Source: Treponema denticola
GTDB lineage: Bacteria; Spirochaetota; Spirochaetia; Treponematales; Treponemataceae
Length of the DNA stretch: 64,000 nt
NCBI RefSeq assembly: GCF_024181405.1
Contig: NZ_CP051302.1
Span: 930,001-994,000, forward strand
Reading direction: 5' to 3'
Positions within the stretch are counted from its first letter, which is position 1; each line of letters starts with the position of its first letter. A program made the position numbers and the translations under genes. Shown in pieces: positions 52,283-60,685 of the stretch. The notes below the pieces were generated by a model. The model had not been told where the DNA came from. It did no database searches and saw only the letters and a program-made list of their open reading frames with translations.

Positions 52283-54034
52283 TTATTGTTCTTCCTTATC
52301 TTCATCTACTCCGCCTACATATTTATTCCATAATGAGGTATATACACCGTGTTGATTTAAAAGTTCATCATGAATACCGCTTTCAACAATCTCTCCATTT
52401 TTCATAACTAAAATAGTATCGGCATGTGTAATTGTTGAAAGTCGATGAGCCACAACAATAAGCGTTTTACCTTTTATAAGATTGTTGATTGCGGTTTGAA
52501 TTAAATATTCATTTTCCGGATCGGCAAAAGCGGTCGCTTCATCTAAAATGATGACCTTAGATTGTTTTAATATTGCGCGTGCAATAGTAATGCGCTGGCG
52601 CTCTCCGCCGGAAAGCTCTCCTCCTCCGTCTCCGACTTTTGTATCATAGCCGTCTTTCAATTCCATAATAAAATTATGGCAAGAGGCTGCTTTTGCCGCC
52701 TCAATAATTTCTTCATAGCTTGCATTGGGATTTCCTATTTTGATGTTTTCTTTTATGCTTGTATTAAATAAAAAAGTATCTTGGGCCACATAGCTTATTT
52801 CACCGGTAAGCTGCTCAAATGGTATTTCTGATATTTTTTTGCCGCCGTAAAAGATATGCCCTTTTGTAGGATCCCAAAAACCGGCCATTAATTTAGCAAT
52901 AGTTGATTTACCGGATCCGGAGCAGCCTACCAGAGCCGTTACCGTATTCGGTTTTAGTTCAAAGCTGATATTTTTTACTACCAATTCCGTATCATACGCA
53001 AAGGAAACATTTTCAAAACGGTATAACGTATTATCAAATGTTACTTTTTCTTTCGGTCTTATAAGCTCATCTTTTAACAAAAACAATTCTATCATGCCTA
53101 AACTTGCCTTTACCATATTGAATTGCTCGGAATACTTTCCTACTTTTATAAAATGCGCTATAAAACTGATAGGTAAAATAATGCAAACGATAAAATTTGA
53201 CAAAGTTATTTGCCCGTTCATATATAAATAGGCTCCGACCGGTAAAGTACCGAGCAGGGTTGAAGGCGTAACTGCCTGAATAAACGCAGACCAAAACCAA
53301 CTTTGCTTCCACCAACTCAAGGTACTGTTGTGAAAAAAATCTATTGCATTACTGAATTTTTCATAAGAAGCAGTACTTTGATTAAATGCTTTGATAACTT
53401 CTATTCCGTTTACATATTCAACCAAGGTGCTATTCATATCATTTTGCGCTTTTGCATATGTCTTACTTCTTATCTGATAATCTTTCATCATGCCGATATA
53501 TCCGAGCATACCTAAGGGAATGGTAAGTAAGGAAGCAAAGCCCATTCTATAATCCAAGAAAAAAATCAAAATCAAAAAAAATGCAGGGGATATCACACTA
53601 GATGTTATTTCCGGCATAAAGTGAGCCATAGAATCTTCAAGTTTTGATACTGTATCGACCATTATGTTTTTAAATGTGCCTATTGGTGTGTCAATCATTA
53701 CTCCCATGGGTACCGATAACATTTTTTCCGCAATGTTACTTCTTATATTTTTTAAAATATGATAGGTTGCCTTATGTGAAATAACCGTTGAATATAATGT
53801 AAAAGTACCTTTCAATATTTGTCCTAATAAGGCTATTAACGTTATGTATATAACGGTCTTAAACGTTGCTTCATATAAATAGATTTTTTCTATCAGTTTT
53901 GCTATAGCAATAAATGGAACCATTCCGAACAGTTCTCCTATAATTGCCCAAAAAATTGATTTATATAAATCGGCTTTTTTATTTCCCGCATATCTCAGTA
54001 GAGATGAGACCACATTGCTTTGTTTATTATTCAT
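52283..54034 (-). CDS. ABC transporter, exporter-fold half-transporter (partner)
   Basis: 583 residues: membrane domain, then ATPase domain with Walker A GCSGSGKST, signature LSGGERQR, Walker B IILDEATAFAD. The Walker B pair has Glu in both partners. Its start overlaps the tetR stop by 8 bases; its stop directly precedes the second half-transporter. Confidence 0.9.
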   Translation of the reverse strand: MNNKQSNVVSSLLRYAGNKKADLYKSIFWAIIGELFGMVPFIAIAKLIEKIYLYEATFKTVIYITLIALLGQILKGTFTLYSTVISHKATYHILKNIRSNIAEKMLSVPMGVMIDTPIGTFKNIMVDTVSKLEDSMAHFMPEITSSVISPAFFLILIFFLDYRMGFASLLTIPLGMLGYIGMMKDYQIRSKTYAKAQNDMNSTLVEYVNGIEVIKAFNQSTASYEKFSNAIDFFHNSTLSWWKQSWFWSAFIQAVTPSTLLGTLPVGAYLYMNGQITLSNFIVCIILPISFIAHFIKVGKYSEQFNMVKASLGMIELFLLKDELIRPKEKVTFDNTLYRFENVSFAYDTELVVKNISFELKPNTVTALVGCSGSGKSTIAKLMAGFWDPTKGHIFYGGKKISEIPFEQLTGEISYVAQDTFLFNTSIKENIKIGNPNASYEEIIEAAKAASCHNFIMELKDGYDTKVGDGGGELSGGERQRITIARAILKQSKVIILDEATAFADPENEYLIQTAINNLIKGKTLIVVAHRLSTITHADTILVMKNGEIVESGIHDELLNQHGVYTSLWNKYVGGVDEDKEEQ

Positions 54035-54674
54035 GATATATCCTCAATTCATTTAATAAGCCGCCCCAACCATAATATTGAAAAGTAACAATGCTCTTGA
54101 TGTACCTGCTCACATCATCGTATGGAATAGCGTGAATAATACATTCACATAATGACGTTATATAACCTTTCGTAATGATATGTACCTCAAGCTCTTTAAT
54201 TTTGGTTGCAGAAGATTTTTTGCCGGCTGCGGCTTGAATGAGCTTCATATTTTTATGCGTATATCTATCTGCAATTTCTTCTGCAAAATTTTCTACCCGT
54301 GAACCTTTACTGCAGGCAAGAAGCAGCTTAAACTCATCAAAATGCTCATACATATAATCTACAAACCTCATGGTTTCAGAAAATAATGCTTCAATAACAA
54401 CATTGTCAGTTTCTTCCGATAGCGGCATAGACGCTTTATCAGTACTTCTAATTTCAACATCAGTTACGATGTCTAATGTGTACTCATATACATCTTCGAT
54501 AAGTGTAAAAAACAGTTCTTCCTTATTTTTAAAGTGACGGTATATTGCACCTGTGGTTACATTCGCCGTTTTCGCAATCTCCCCCACCTGTGCTTTTTCA
54601 AAACCGTTCCGTAAAAACTCTTCTTTAGCGCATTCCAAAATTCTGTTTTTAGTTATATCCGAACAATATGACAC
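54027..54674 (-). CDS. TetR/AcrR-family regulator
   Basis: 215 residues. N-terminal helix-turn-helix: KNRILECAKEEFLRNGFEKAQVGEIAKTANVTTGAIYRHFKNKEELF region, with ligand domain after it. Start GTG 54674 with GGAGAAG upstream. It is the first gene of the transporter operon and its promoter overlaps two dyads (54704-54729), so it probably represses the operon and itself in response to a ligand. Confidence 0.92.
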   Translation of the reverse strand: MSYCSDITKNRILECAKEEFLRNGFEKAQVGEIAKTANVTTGAIYRHFKNKEELFFTLIEDVYEYTLDIVTDVEIRSTDKASMPLSEETDNVVIEALFSETMRFVDYMYEHFDEFKLLLACSKGSRVENFAEEIADRYTHKNMKLIQAAAGKKSSATKIKELEVHIITKGYITSLCECIIHAIPYDDVSRYIKSIVTFQYYGWGGLLNELRIYHE

Positions 54675-54703
54675 CGGTCTTCTTCTCCGTATATTTTTAA
54701 TTC

Positions 54704-54757
54704 GATAATCTAATTATCTTTAATAATTAAATTATCATTTTTTTAAATTTTAGTCAA
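54704..54757 (-). promoter_or_regulatory. Promoter and candidate TetR operators
   Basis: Minus strand: -35 TTGACT (54757-54752), 17 bases, -10 TAATTT (54734-54729). Just downstream lie dyads GATAAT-CTA-ATTATC (54704-54718) and TAATTAT-5 bases-ATAATTA (54711-54729). Placement at the start site suits a TetR operator. Confidence 0.55.
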
Positions 54758-54784
54758 GTATCTTTATTATTAAAATGTATATTT

Positions 54785-54883
54785 TTAGGTTATTACAATA
54801 GCTCTTACAATTTCTCTATCATGATCAATATAAGTGAATTCCCACTCGGTATCTTGTAATTCAATTTCAAGTATATTATTCAT
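54785..54883 (-). CDS. Very small ORF with strong ribosome site
   Basis: 32 residues (MNNILEIELQDTEWEFTYID...). TTGAGG precedes ATG 54883 at good spacing. No family recognised. It lies divergently behind the methyltransferase promoter element and could be a functional small protein or a truncated remnant. Confidence 0.4.
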   Translation of the reverse strand: MNNILEIELQDTEWEFTYIDHDREIVRAIVIT

Positions 54884-54904
54884 AATATGCCTCAATCTCT
54901 TATT

Positions 54905-54937
54905 AAAAGCATTGCTTTTTTATTGCTTTTGTAGTAT
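54905..54937 (+). promoter_or_regulatory. Copy of the toxin-antitoxin promoter/operator element
   Basis: 32 of 33 bases identical to the element upstream of the RelB/DinJ antitoxin gene (22175-22207, minus strand), same orientation relative to the downstream gene: ATTGCTTTT repeats 11 bases apart, then TAGTAT. Confidence 0.7.
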
Positions 54938-54972
54938 TCTTAAAGTTTTCAGGGGTATCATAAGGAAAAACT

Positions 54973-55692
54973 ATGAATGTATACGATTTAATTGCAGAAC
55001 ATTACAGCGGCCTTTTTCCGCTTGAAACGGAAAAACTTGAATTTATACAACACCTTTGTCCGTTGCCGGGCAGATTGTGCGATGCAGGCTGTGCAACCGG
55101 TGAGCTTGCAATGGGTTTATATCAAAAGGGATATAATATATGCGGACTCGACTTAAATGCAAAGATGATTGGAATTGCAGAAAAGAAAGCTTCTTGTATC
55201 CGCAAAACAGGTGAGCTTATGTTCTATCATGCAGATATCGCCGATATTATGCAGTTCGGTAAATTTAAGGGAGTGCTGTGTTTCGGTAACACGCTTCCGC
55301 ATTTGCGTGATGAAGATATTCTCCGCCGTTTTTTTAGTTCCGTGTATGGGTCATTAGAGGAACACGGCATCTTTATTGTTGAAGTTCTCAATTATGACCG
55401 CATCCTTGCTGATAAAAAAATGGACTTTAAAGATAAAGAAACGAAAGATTTTATTTTTAAGAGGCACTATGATTTTTTACCTGACGGGGATATCAGGTTT
55501 ACTATAGAATTTACCGATAAGCAGCGCAGTACCGCCGGTTCGGATTTTACGGTATTACATCCTCTGAAGAAGCAAATGCTTTTAGCCTTATTTAAGCAGG
55601 CAGGATTCAAATCCGTTTCAGCCTATTCGGATTATACCTTTACGGAAAGCCGTGCAGAAGATTATGCCGTAGTATACACAGCAAATAAATAA
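54973..55692 (+). CDS. SAM-dependent class I methyltransferase
   Basis: 239 residues with the Rossmann methyltransferase fold: motif I CDAGCATGELAMGL, then ICGLDLNAKMI (acidic SAM-ribose residue), and FGNTLPHL after. Substrate unknown; the type is often a small-molecule methyltransferase. RBS AAGGAAAAA before ATG 54973. Upstream lies the toxin-antitoxin-like promoter element. Confidence 0.88.
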   Translation: MNVYDLIAEHYSGLFPLETEKLEFIQHLCPLPGRLCDAGCATGELAMGLYQKGYNICGLDLNAKMIGIAEKKASCIRKTGELMFYHADIADIMQFGKFKGVLCFGNTLPHLRDEDILRRFFSSVYGSLEEHGIFIVEVLNYDRILADKKMDFKDKETKDFIFKRHYDFLPDGDIRFTIEFTDKQRSTAGSDFTVLHPLKKQMLLALFKQAGFKSVSAYSDYTFTESRAEDYAVVYTANK

Positions 55693-55728
55693 GAGATATA
55701 ATATTCTCATTTTGATAAGGAGCAGTTT

Positions 55729-56550
55729 ATGAAAAACATAAAATATCTTTACATGGTTTTGATTTTTTTTACGATTATTTTAATAAGAGGCATGGCGGCA
55801 GAAAACAACAAAGAGTATAAAGTACTGATAGGTATGGCCCCAGATAAAGCGGTAAATCTTAAAGGAATAAAAACACTGGTAATTGATGCTGAATTTTTTT
55901 CTAAAAAAGATATAGCACAGCTTCACAAAAACGGAAATATTCATATATTTTCTTATTTAAACATCGGCTCTATCGAAACATTCCGCGATGATTATGAAGC
56001 ATTTAAAGATCTAGCTTTAGGCGACTATGAAAATTGGGATGAAGAAAAATGGATAAATGTCTCGGACAAAATATGGCAAAAAAGAATTAAGGATAAAGCA
56101 CGGCTCTTATCTCAAAAAGGCATAGACGGTTTTTTTCTTGATAATACTGACATCTATTATCATTATAAAACACCCGAAATATATCGGGGACTTATGACTC
56201 TTTTACATGAAATACATAAAGAAAATAAACCTATTATAATAAACGGCGGAGATATTTTTATAAGTCAAGCAATGAAGCAAAATGCTCTTAAAGGAATCGT
56301 AAACGGAATCAATCAGGAAAGCGTATTTACCGAAATAAATTTTAAGAATAATACATTTGGAGTAAAACCCATAGAAGACAGAGAGTATTTTTTTGCCTAT
56401 TTGGATCAATGTAAAACCTATGGATTTACCGTCTATTTACTGGAATACGGCCCAAGCAAAAAAATTGAAAAAGATATAAAGGCTTATTGTCAAAGCAACG
56501 GATTTATCTACGACATATCCCATTCATTGCAGCTCGATAAACCTTTTTAA
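55729..56550 (+). CDS. Exported GH114/TM1410-like glycosidase
   Basis: 273 residues with a signal peptide (residues 5-25, ending near GMAAEN). TIM-barrel signals of the GH114/TM1410 group: YLNIGSIETFRDDY, GIDGFFLDNTDIYYH (catalytic-type Asp) and INGGDIF. GH114 includes endo-alpha-1,4-polygalactosaminidases; the true substrate here is not shown. RBS AAGGAG. Outside the cytoplasm. Confidence 0.82.
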   Translation: MKNIKYLYMVLIFFTIILIRGMAAENNKEYKVLIGMAPDKAVNLKGIKTLVIDAEFFSKKDIAQLHKNGNIHIFSYLNIGSIETFRDDYEAFKDLALGDYENWDEEKWINVSDKIWQKRIKDKARLLSQKGIDGFFLDNTDIYYHYKTPEIYRGLMTLLHEIHKENKPIIINGGDIFISQAMKQNALKGIVNGINQESVFTEINFKNNTFGVKPIEDREYFFAYLDQCKTYGFTVYLLEYGPSKKIEKDIKAYCQSNGFIYDISHSLQLDKPF

Positions 56551-56580
56551 AGCGGAAAATTATATTTTAAGGAAAATTTT

Positions 56581-57234
56581 ATGAACAACAAAAACAATTC
56601 TGCTACAAATAGCAGCACAGAACATGTACATCCGTTTGAGCCCTTCGTCTCTAAAAATACAAAGACACTAATATTGGGCACCTTTCCGGGAAAAGATTTT
56701 ACGGATCCTAATAAAGAAAATGACAAAGAAGATTGGTATTACGGCAATAAGCGTAACGAATTTTGGGAATTAATAGAATATGCTTTAGGCTGTAAAGGAA
56801 ATTCATTAAAGACAATTAAAGAAAAAAAGGAAGTTTTAGAAAAACACAATATAGGCATAACAGACATTGTCAAAAAAGCAAAGCGAAAAGAGGATAATAA
56901 CTCAGATGAAAACCTTGAAGTTATGGAAACTAACGATCTTAACTTCCTTCTTGATAAATATAAAGGTATTGATACAATCGTACTTACTTCCAAAGATATG
57001 TACAAAAAATTTTTTAAAAAATATTATGTAGAAACTGACGATGCCATTTTAAAACAAGATAAAAACAATAAACCGGAAACTCATGAAGATCAAGGTAAAA
57101 AAATAAATATCTATTATTATACTTTTAAAGGAAGGCCAATCCGTGTTGTCCCATTACATACTCCTGCAAGAAAAAATGTAGCAATAGATATAAAAAAAGC
57201 ACTATATAAATATATATTAAAAAATAATAAGTAA
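56581..57234 (+). CDS. Uracil-DNA glycosylase superfamily, hypoxanthine-type
   Basis: 217 residues. The N-terminus HPFEPFVSKNTKTLILGTFPG and WYYGNKRNEFWELI match the hypoxanthine/deoxyinosine DNA glycosylase branch (TIGR04274), and VPLHTPARKN is the C-terminal substrate motif. The N-terminal 15 residues are low-complexity N/S/T. Removes deaminated adenine from DNA if active. Alternative: another UDG subfamily. RBS AAGGAAAA upstream. Confidence 0.78.
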   Translation: MNNKNNSATNSSTEHVHPFEPFVSKNTKTLILGTFPGKDFTDPNKENDKEDWYYGNKRNEFWELIEYALGCKGNSLKTIKEKKEVLEKHNIGITDIVKKAKRKEDNNSDENLEVMETNDLNFLLDKYKGIDTIVLTSKDMYKKFFKKYYVETDDAILKQDKNNKPETHEDQGKKINIYYYTFKGRPIRVVPLHTPARKNVAIDIKKALYKYILKNNK

Positions 57235-57248
57235 TCTTACCCCACCTT

Positions 57249-57483
57249 AAAATCGTACACGGATGTCCGATTTTCAGCGAGTACTTGAATTTTTACTGAT
57301 TTTCTTTTATACTTCCCTGATTTTAACTGAGGAGATTTGATAAACAGTTCGGCAGAAATTCAGCCTCACTGTTTATCTGTCGAGTTTGCCTTTCGGCAAA
57401 CATCGCATTATTGTATGCAGTTTGTAAACAAACTGCGTGAAAAAACTTTTTTCGGAAGTTGAGGCTTCCTGCAAAAAGTTTTT
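57249..57483. repeat. Intergenic array of five hairpins
   Basis: Arms 57249-57255/57268-57274 (AAAATCG), 57339-57348/57368-57377 (GATAAACAGT, 10 bp), 57384-57390/57395-57401 (GTTTGCC), 57417-57425/57428-57436 (GCAGTTTGT) and 57441-57451/57473-57483 (AAAAACTTTTT) with an inner GGAAG/CTTCC stem. Fills the gap before the upp gene. Confidence 0.8.
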
Positions 57484-57495
57484 CTGGGAGTAGAT

Positions 57496-58557
57496 ATGGG
57501 TAAGGTAATTATGGGGGCAGAAGCTCTTGACGGGTATTTAACTGAGGACGATCTAAGGCATCTTAACGAAATGAATGCTCTTTATCAGGAAGCTATTGAA
57601 AATTTTGCTGTTTTAGAAAAGGAAAACGGCGAAAAAAAGAAAAAGGCCAAAGATGAGGTTATAAGGCTTTATACCGAGATGGGACATCTTATGCAAAATA
57701 TATGCAAAGATATACTTCAACTTAAAGTTTTCTCTTTTGATACTGAACATGAAAATCATGCCGAGGCTTCAAGGGTTATTGCAAAACTCCGCTCCATAAA
57801 AACCGAACATAGCGAATTCTTATACTATACCCAGCGTTCTTTTGAAATGCTTTTTAAACTTGCTTATAAGGGGCACCAAAAAGACAAGAAAAACTATCTT
57901 GTAGTAAAAACTCCTGTAACGAATCCGGTTCAAAACTATGCAGTTCACAAGATAACCGACATTGACCATAAAATTGAAAATACTGTTATGTGTGTTATGT
58001 TGAGAGGAGCCCTCCTCCCCTCTATGATTCTATCAAAAGAAATCGAAGAGTATTCTTCGCATGGCTATGTAACCCCCTTTGCCCTCTTTAAGATTAAAAG
58101 GGATGATTCCCGCAAGGAAGACGATATGCAGTACATCCTTGATTTGGATAAGTCTTATTTTAACCTAAAAGATTTGGACGGAAAGGACCTTATCTTTGCC
58201 GACCCTATGAATGCGACCGGCGGAAGCCTCGTAACCGTTGTAAAACACCTAAAAAAACTGGGCGTAAAGCCAAAATCTATAAGCTGTTTTCACGTAATTT
58301 CTGCCTTAAAGGGAGCTCTGCGAATTGTGCGTGCCTTGGATAACTGCACACTTTACACCCTTTGGATGGACCCTGCTTTAAATGCTTCGGCCTATATCAT
58401 GCCGGGTCTCGGCGATGCAGGAGACAGGATAAACGGAACCGATACCGATGAAACACCCCGAAACATTATTCAGCTCCTTGCAGACTACGGCTCAAATATT
58501 GCGGGGCTTTACCGCTCTCAGCTTCGTCAGATAGAAAAAACCGTTTTAGGAAACTAG
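57496..58557 (+). CDS. upp: Uracil phosphoribosyltransferase with N-terminal extension
   Basis: 353 residues. The C-terminal 220 residues are UPRT: PRPP loop DPMNATGGS and uracil motif [13 protein letters not shown]. An extra 130 residues, mainly helical, lie at the N-terminus (from [15 protein letters not shown]), so the protein is 140 residues longer than E. coli Upp. RBS GGGAG before ATG 57496. Salvages uracil to UMP. The role of the extension is unknown. Confidence 0.9.
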   Translation: MGKVIMGAEALDGYLTEDDLRHLNEMNALYQEAIENFAVLEKENGEKKKKAKDEVIRLYTEMGHLMQNICKDILQLKVFSFDTEHENHAEASRVIAKLRSIKTEHSEFLYYTQRSFEMLFKLAYKGHQKDKKNYLVVKTPVTNPVQNYAVHKITDIDHKIENTVMCVMLRGALLPSMILSKEIEEYSSHGYVTPFALFKIKRDDSRKEDDMQYILDLDKSYFNLKDLDGKDLIFADPMNATGGSLVTVVKHLKKLGVKPKSISCFHVISALKGALRIVRALDNCTLYTLWMDPALNASAYIMPGLGDAGDRINGTDTDETPRNIIQLLADYGSNIAGLYRSQLRQIEKTVLGN

Positions 58558-58571
58558 AGGATTTTAAAAAA

Positions 58572-59210
58572 ATGAGAAAAAATATTTTTATAGTTTTTTT
58601 TGGAGTTTTGTTTTTTCTTTGTTTTACAAAAGTTTTTGCAAAGGGAGCTCTTGAAGAAGACCTTGCAGGAGAGTATTTTTCTATAGCTCAAGGCTATGCA
58701 GAGCTAAAAAACTACCCAAAAGCTGCAGATTATTATCTTAAAGCCGAAAAGTCTGAAAAATATAAAAATGCAGCTCAATATAATTTGGCACAAGTTTATG
58801 CTCTTCAAAATGAATGGGAAAACTGTCTAAAATATATTGAACCCCTCTATAAAAAAGCTCCCGAAAACATAAAAATATCTACAGCCTACGCCTATGCTCT
58901 GGCCTCATCAGGAAAAGAAGAAAAAGCCCTTTTAATTTATGAAAAGATTTATTTGGAAAATAAGGAAACTCCCGAATATTTTTTTAACTATGTTAGAATT
59001 CTAATTATAGTAAAAAAATATGAAAAAGCAAAAGAACTTCTTAACGAATCCAAGGAAAAGTTTACACAAGAAGATGATAAAAAAACTATTAGTGAACTTG
59101 AAAAAGAAATAGAAAAACTTTTAAATCCGCCTGAACTAAAAAAAGAAGATAAAACAACAGAAAAAAAAGATTCAATGCAAGATGATAAAAATCCTAAAGA
59201 AAAAAAGTAA
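58572..59210 (+). CDS. Exported TPR protein
   Basis: 212 residues: signal peptide (IFIVFFGVLFFLCFTKVFA), then four or five TPR-like repeats from about residue 32 (EEDLAGEYFSIAQGYAELKNYPKAADYYLKAE), ending in a lysine/glutamate-rich tail. Periplasmic or membrane bound scaffold. Begins 14 bases after upp; RBS GAGG. Confidence 0.82.
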   Translation: MRKNIFIVFFGVLFFLCFTKVFAKGALEEDLAGEYFSIAQGYAELKNYPKAADYYLKAEKSEKYKNAAQYNLAQVYALQNEWENCLKYIEPLYKKAPENIKISTAYAYALASSGKEEKALLIYEKIYLENKETPEYFFNYVRILIIVKKYEKAKELLNESKEKFTQEDDKKTISELEKEIEKLLNPPELKKEDKTTEKKDSMQDDKNPKEKK

Positions 59211-59215
59211 GAAAC

Positions 59216-60202
59216 CTAATCAAAAATCGGAACGGCTTCATAGCCCTCGCTTTTTAGCCGGATAACTATATCTCCTTTGCCGTCATCCTTTACTAAAACC
59301 GAAAAGAAAGCTTCCTCCCCGCGTTCTTCCTTTTTTATTGTTACCGTAAAGCCCTTCTTTTTAAGTTCATCTGCAAGCCCTTTTGCAAAATTTTCGGTTT
59401 TAAAAAAACCGGTTTGATAAAATTTTGCAGCCGGCAATTCATTATTTTGTGCTAAAGTTTCGCTTTGACTTAATGAGACGGATTCGGAACCTGAATCTGC
59501 AAGAGATTCTTTAAAGTCTCTATTTTGAGGCATTAAATACCAAAATGTTTTAGGGCTCAAAAAAGCCTCGCCTCGGACAACAGCAGCCTCAATACTATTA
59601 GGGAATTTTTTTATGAGAGTGTTCTCAGCCTTTTTATCCCCATCAACCCACCAAAGAGTCAAAAGCATGGCAGGATGAAATTCTGAGAATTTTGAATCGG
59701 TAACGTATTTTTTTATATTTTCAAGAGAGCTTTTTTCATCCGATTTTAATTTAAGCCATTCAAAAAGAACAAGAATTTTTATGTCTTCTTTAGAAAAGGG
59801 AGATTCAATGAGAGGCAACAAGCGGTTCCTGCAAAGCTCGGAAGACTCGCTTATGTTATCGGCTAAAAGATATGCTCCAAGAGCCTTGGTTAAAAGAGTT
59901 TTTCTTTCTTTCTCGGGAGAAAGTTCCGCAGCTTCAAGATAGTGTCTTCCGGCTCGTAAAAATAAATCGAACCTTTCTTCATAGTCGGCCAAAACGGATA
60001 AAGCTATAATTTTTTCTTCATTTGAAGAAATCTTTTTTATTTCTGCTTCAATAAACGAAGAAACATCAGCAGGAGTTTTTTTTGTAAAACCGTTTTTGAT
60101 AATCTTTTGAATATTCGGAGGTAAGGAATTTTGAGCAGTCAGGCTATGCAAAAAAAAGAGAAACAATAAAAAAAATAGTATTTTTTTTATCTTAAATTCC
60201 AT
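59216..60202 (-). CDS. Exported protein with C-terminal SPOR domain
   Basis: 328 residues with a signal peptide, a helical TPR-like middle and a C-terminal SPOR domain (FYQTGFFKTENFAKGLADELKKKGF and following strand). SPOR domains bind denuded septal peptidoglycan, so it probably acts at the division site. It converges with the TPR gene 5 bases away. Confidence 0.82.
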   Translation of the reverse strand: MEFKIKKILFFLLFLFFLHSLTAQNSLPPNIQKIIKNGFTKKTPADVSSFIEAEIKKISSNEEKIIALSVLADYEERFDLFLRAGRHYLEAAELSPEKERKTLLTKALGAYLLADNISESSELCRNRLLPLIESPFSKEDIKILVLFEWLKLKSDEKSSLENIKKYVTDSKFSEFHPAMLLTLWWVDGDKKAENTLIKKFPNSIEAAVVRGEAFLSPKTFWYLMPQNRDFKESLADSGSESVSLSQSETLAQNNELPAAKFYQTGFFKTENFAKGLADELKKKGFTVTIKKEERGEEAFFSVLVKDDGKGDIVIRLKSEGYEAVPIFD

Positions 60203-60226
60203 AAACCCTTTTATCTCTTACCTCAT

Positions 60227-60577
60227 TTAAATCTCAGAATTACTTTCAGGAATTGAAGTCTTAGATTCTTTTTTACGTTTAAACCATGATTTTTTAGGCT
60301 TTTTTAAGTCCACGGTGTCTATTCCGACACCATCACCTGCCGTAAATGTTTCTTTTTTTTCGTTTAAAGGCTTATTTTTTTTCTTTTTACTGCTAAAGAA
60401 AAAAGGAATGGTTAAGATAAGCCCGATTAAAAATGAAAAAATATTGCTCACATAAACAGGTACATTTTCAAATGTATAAAAAATCAAAGAAATATCGCAA
60501 GAATTTTTCATGTTAAAGCCTGCAAACAAGCCTAAAAACAATACTATCAATAAAAAATAAATCAGTTTCCAGTTCAT
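60227..60577 (-). CDS. LapA-like membrane protein
   Basis: 116 residues from ATG 60577 (AAGGAA directly upstream; the frame opens earlier at 60601). Two transmembrane segments (about 3-20 and 41-58) with a short periplasmic loop and a lysine/serine-rich cytoplasmic tail, the LapA/DUF1049 layout. Function unknown. Followed after 24 bases by the SPOR gene. Confidence 0.7.
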   Translation of the reverse strand: MNWKLIYFLLIVLFLGLFAGFNMKNSCDISLIFYTFENVPVYVSNIFSFLIGLILTIPFFFSSKKKKNKPLNEKKETFTAGDGVGIDTVDLKKPKKSWFKRKKESKTSIPESNSEI

Positions 60578-60628
60578 ATAGTTCCTTCTAATAGCATTCA
60601 ATGCTCAAGAAAACAGTATACATAAAAT

Positions 60629-60685
60629 AAAAAAAAGAACAACAGGGGTTAATAAAATCTACTTAACCGCCTAATTAACCCTGTT
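60629..60685 (-). terminator. Terminator of the 2-hydroxyacid dehydrogenase gene
   Basis: Arms AACAGGGTTAAT (60685-60674, minus) and 60653-60641 with one bulged base; a T tract follows at 60636-60629. The left arm overlaps the end of the coding region. Confidence 0.75.
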
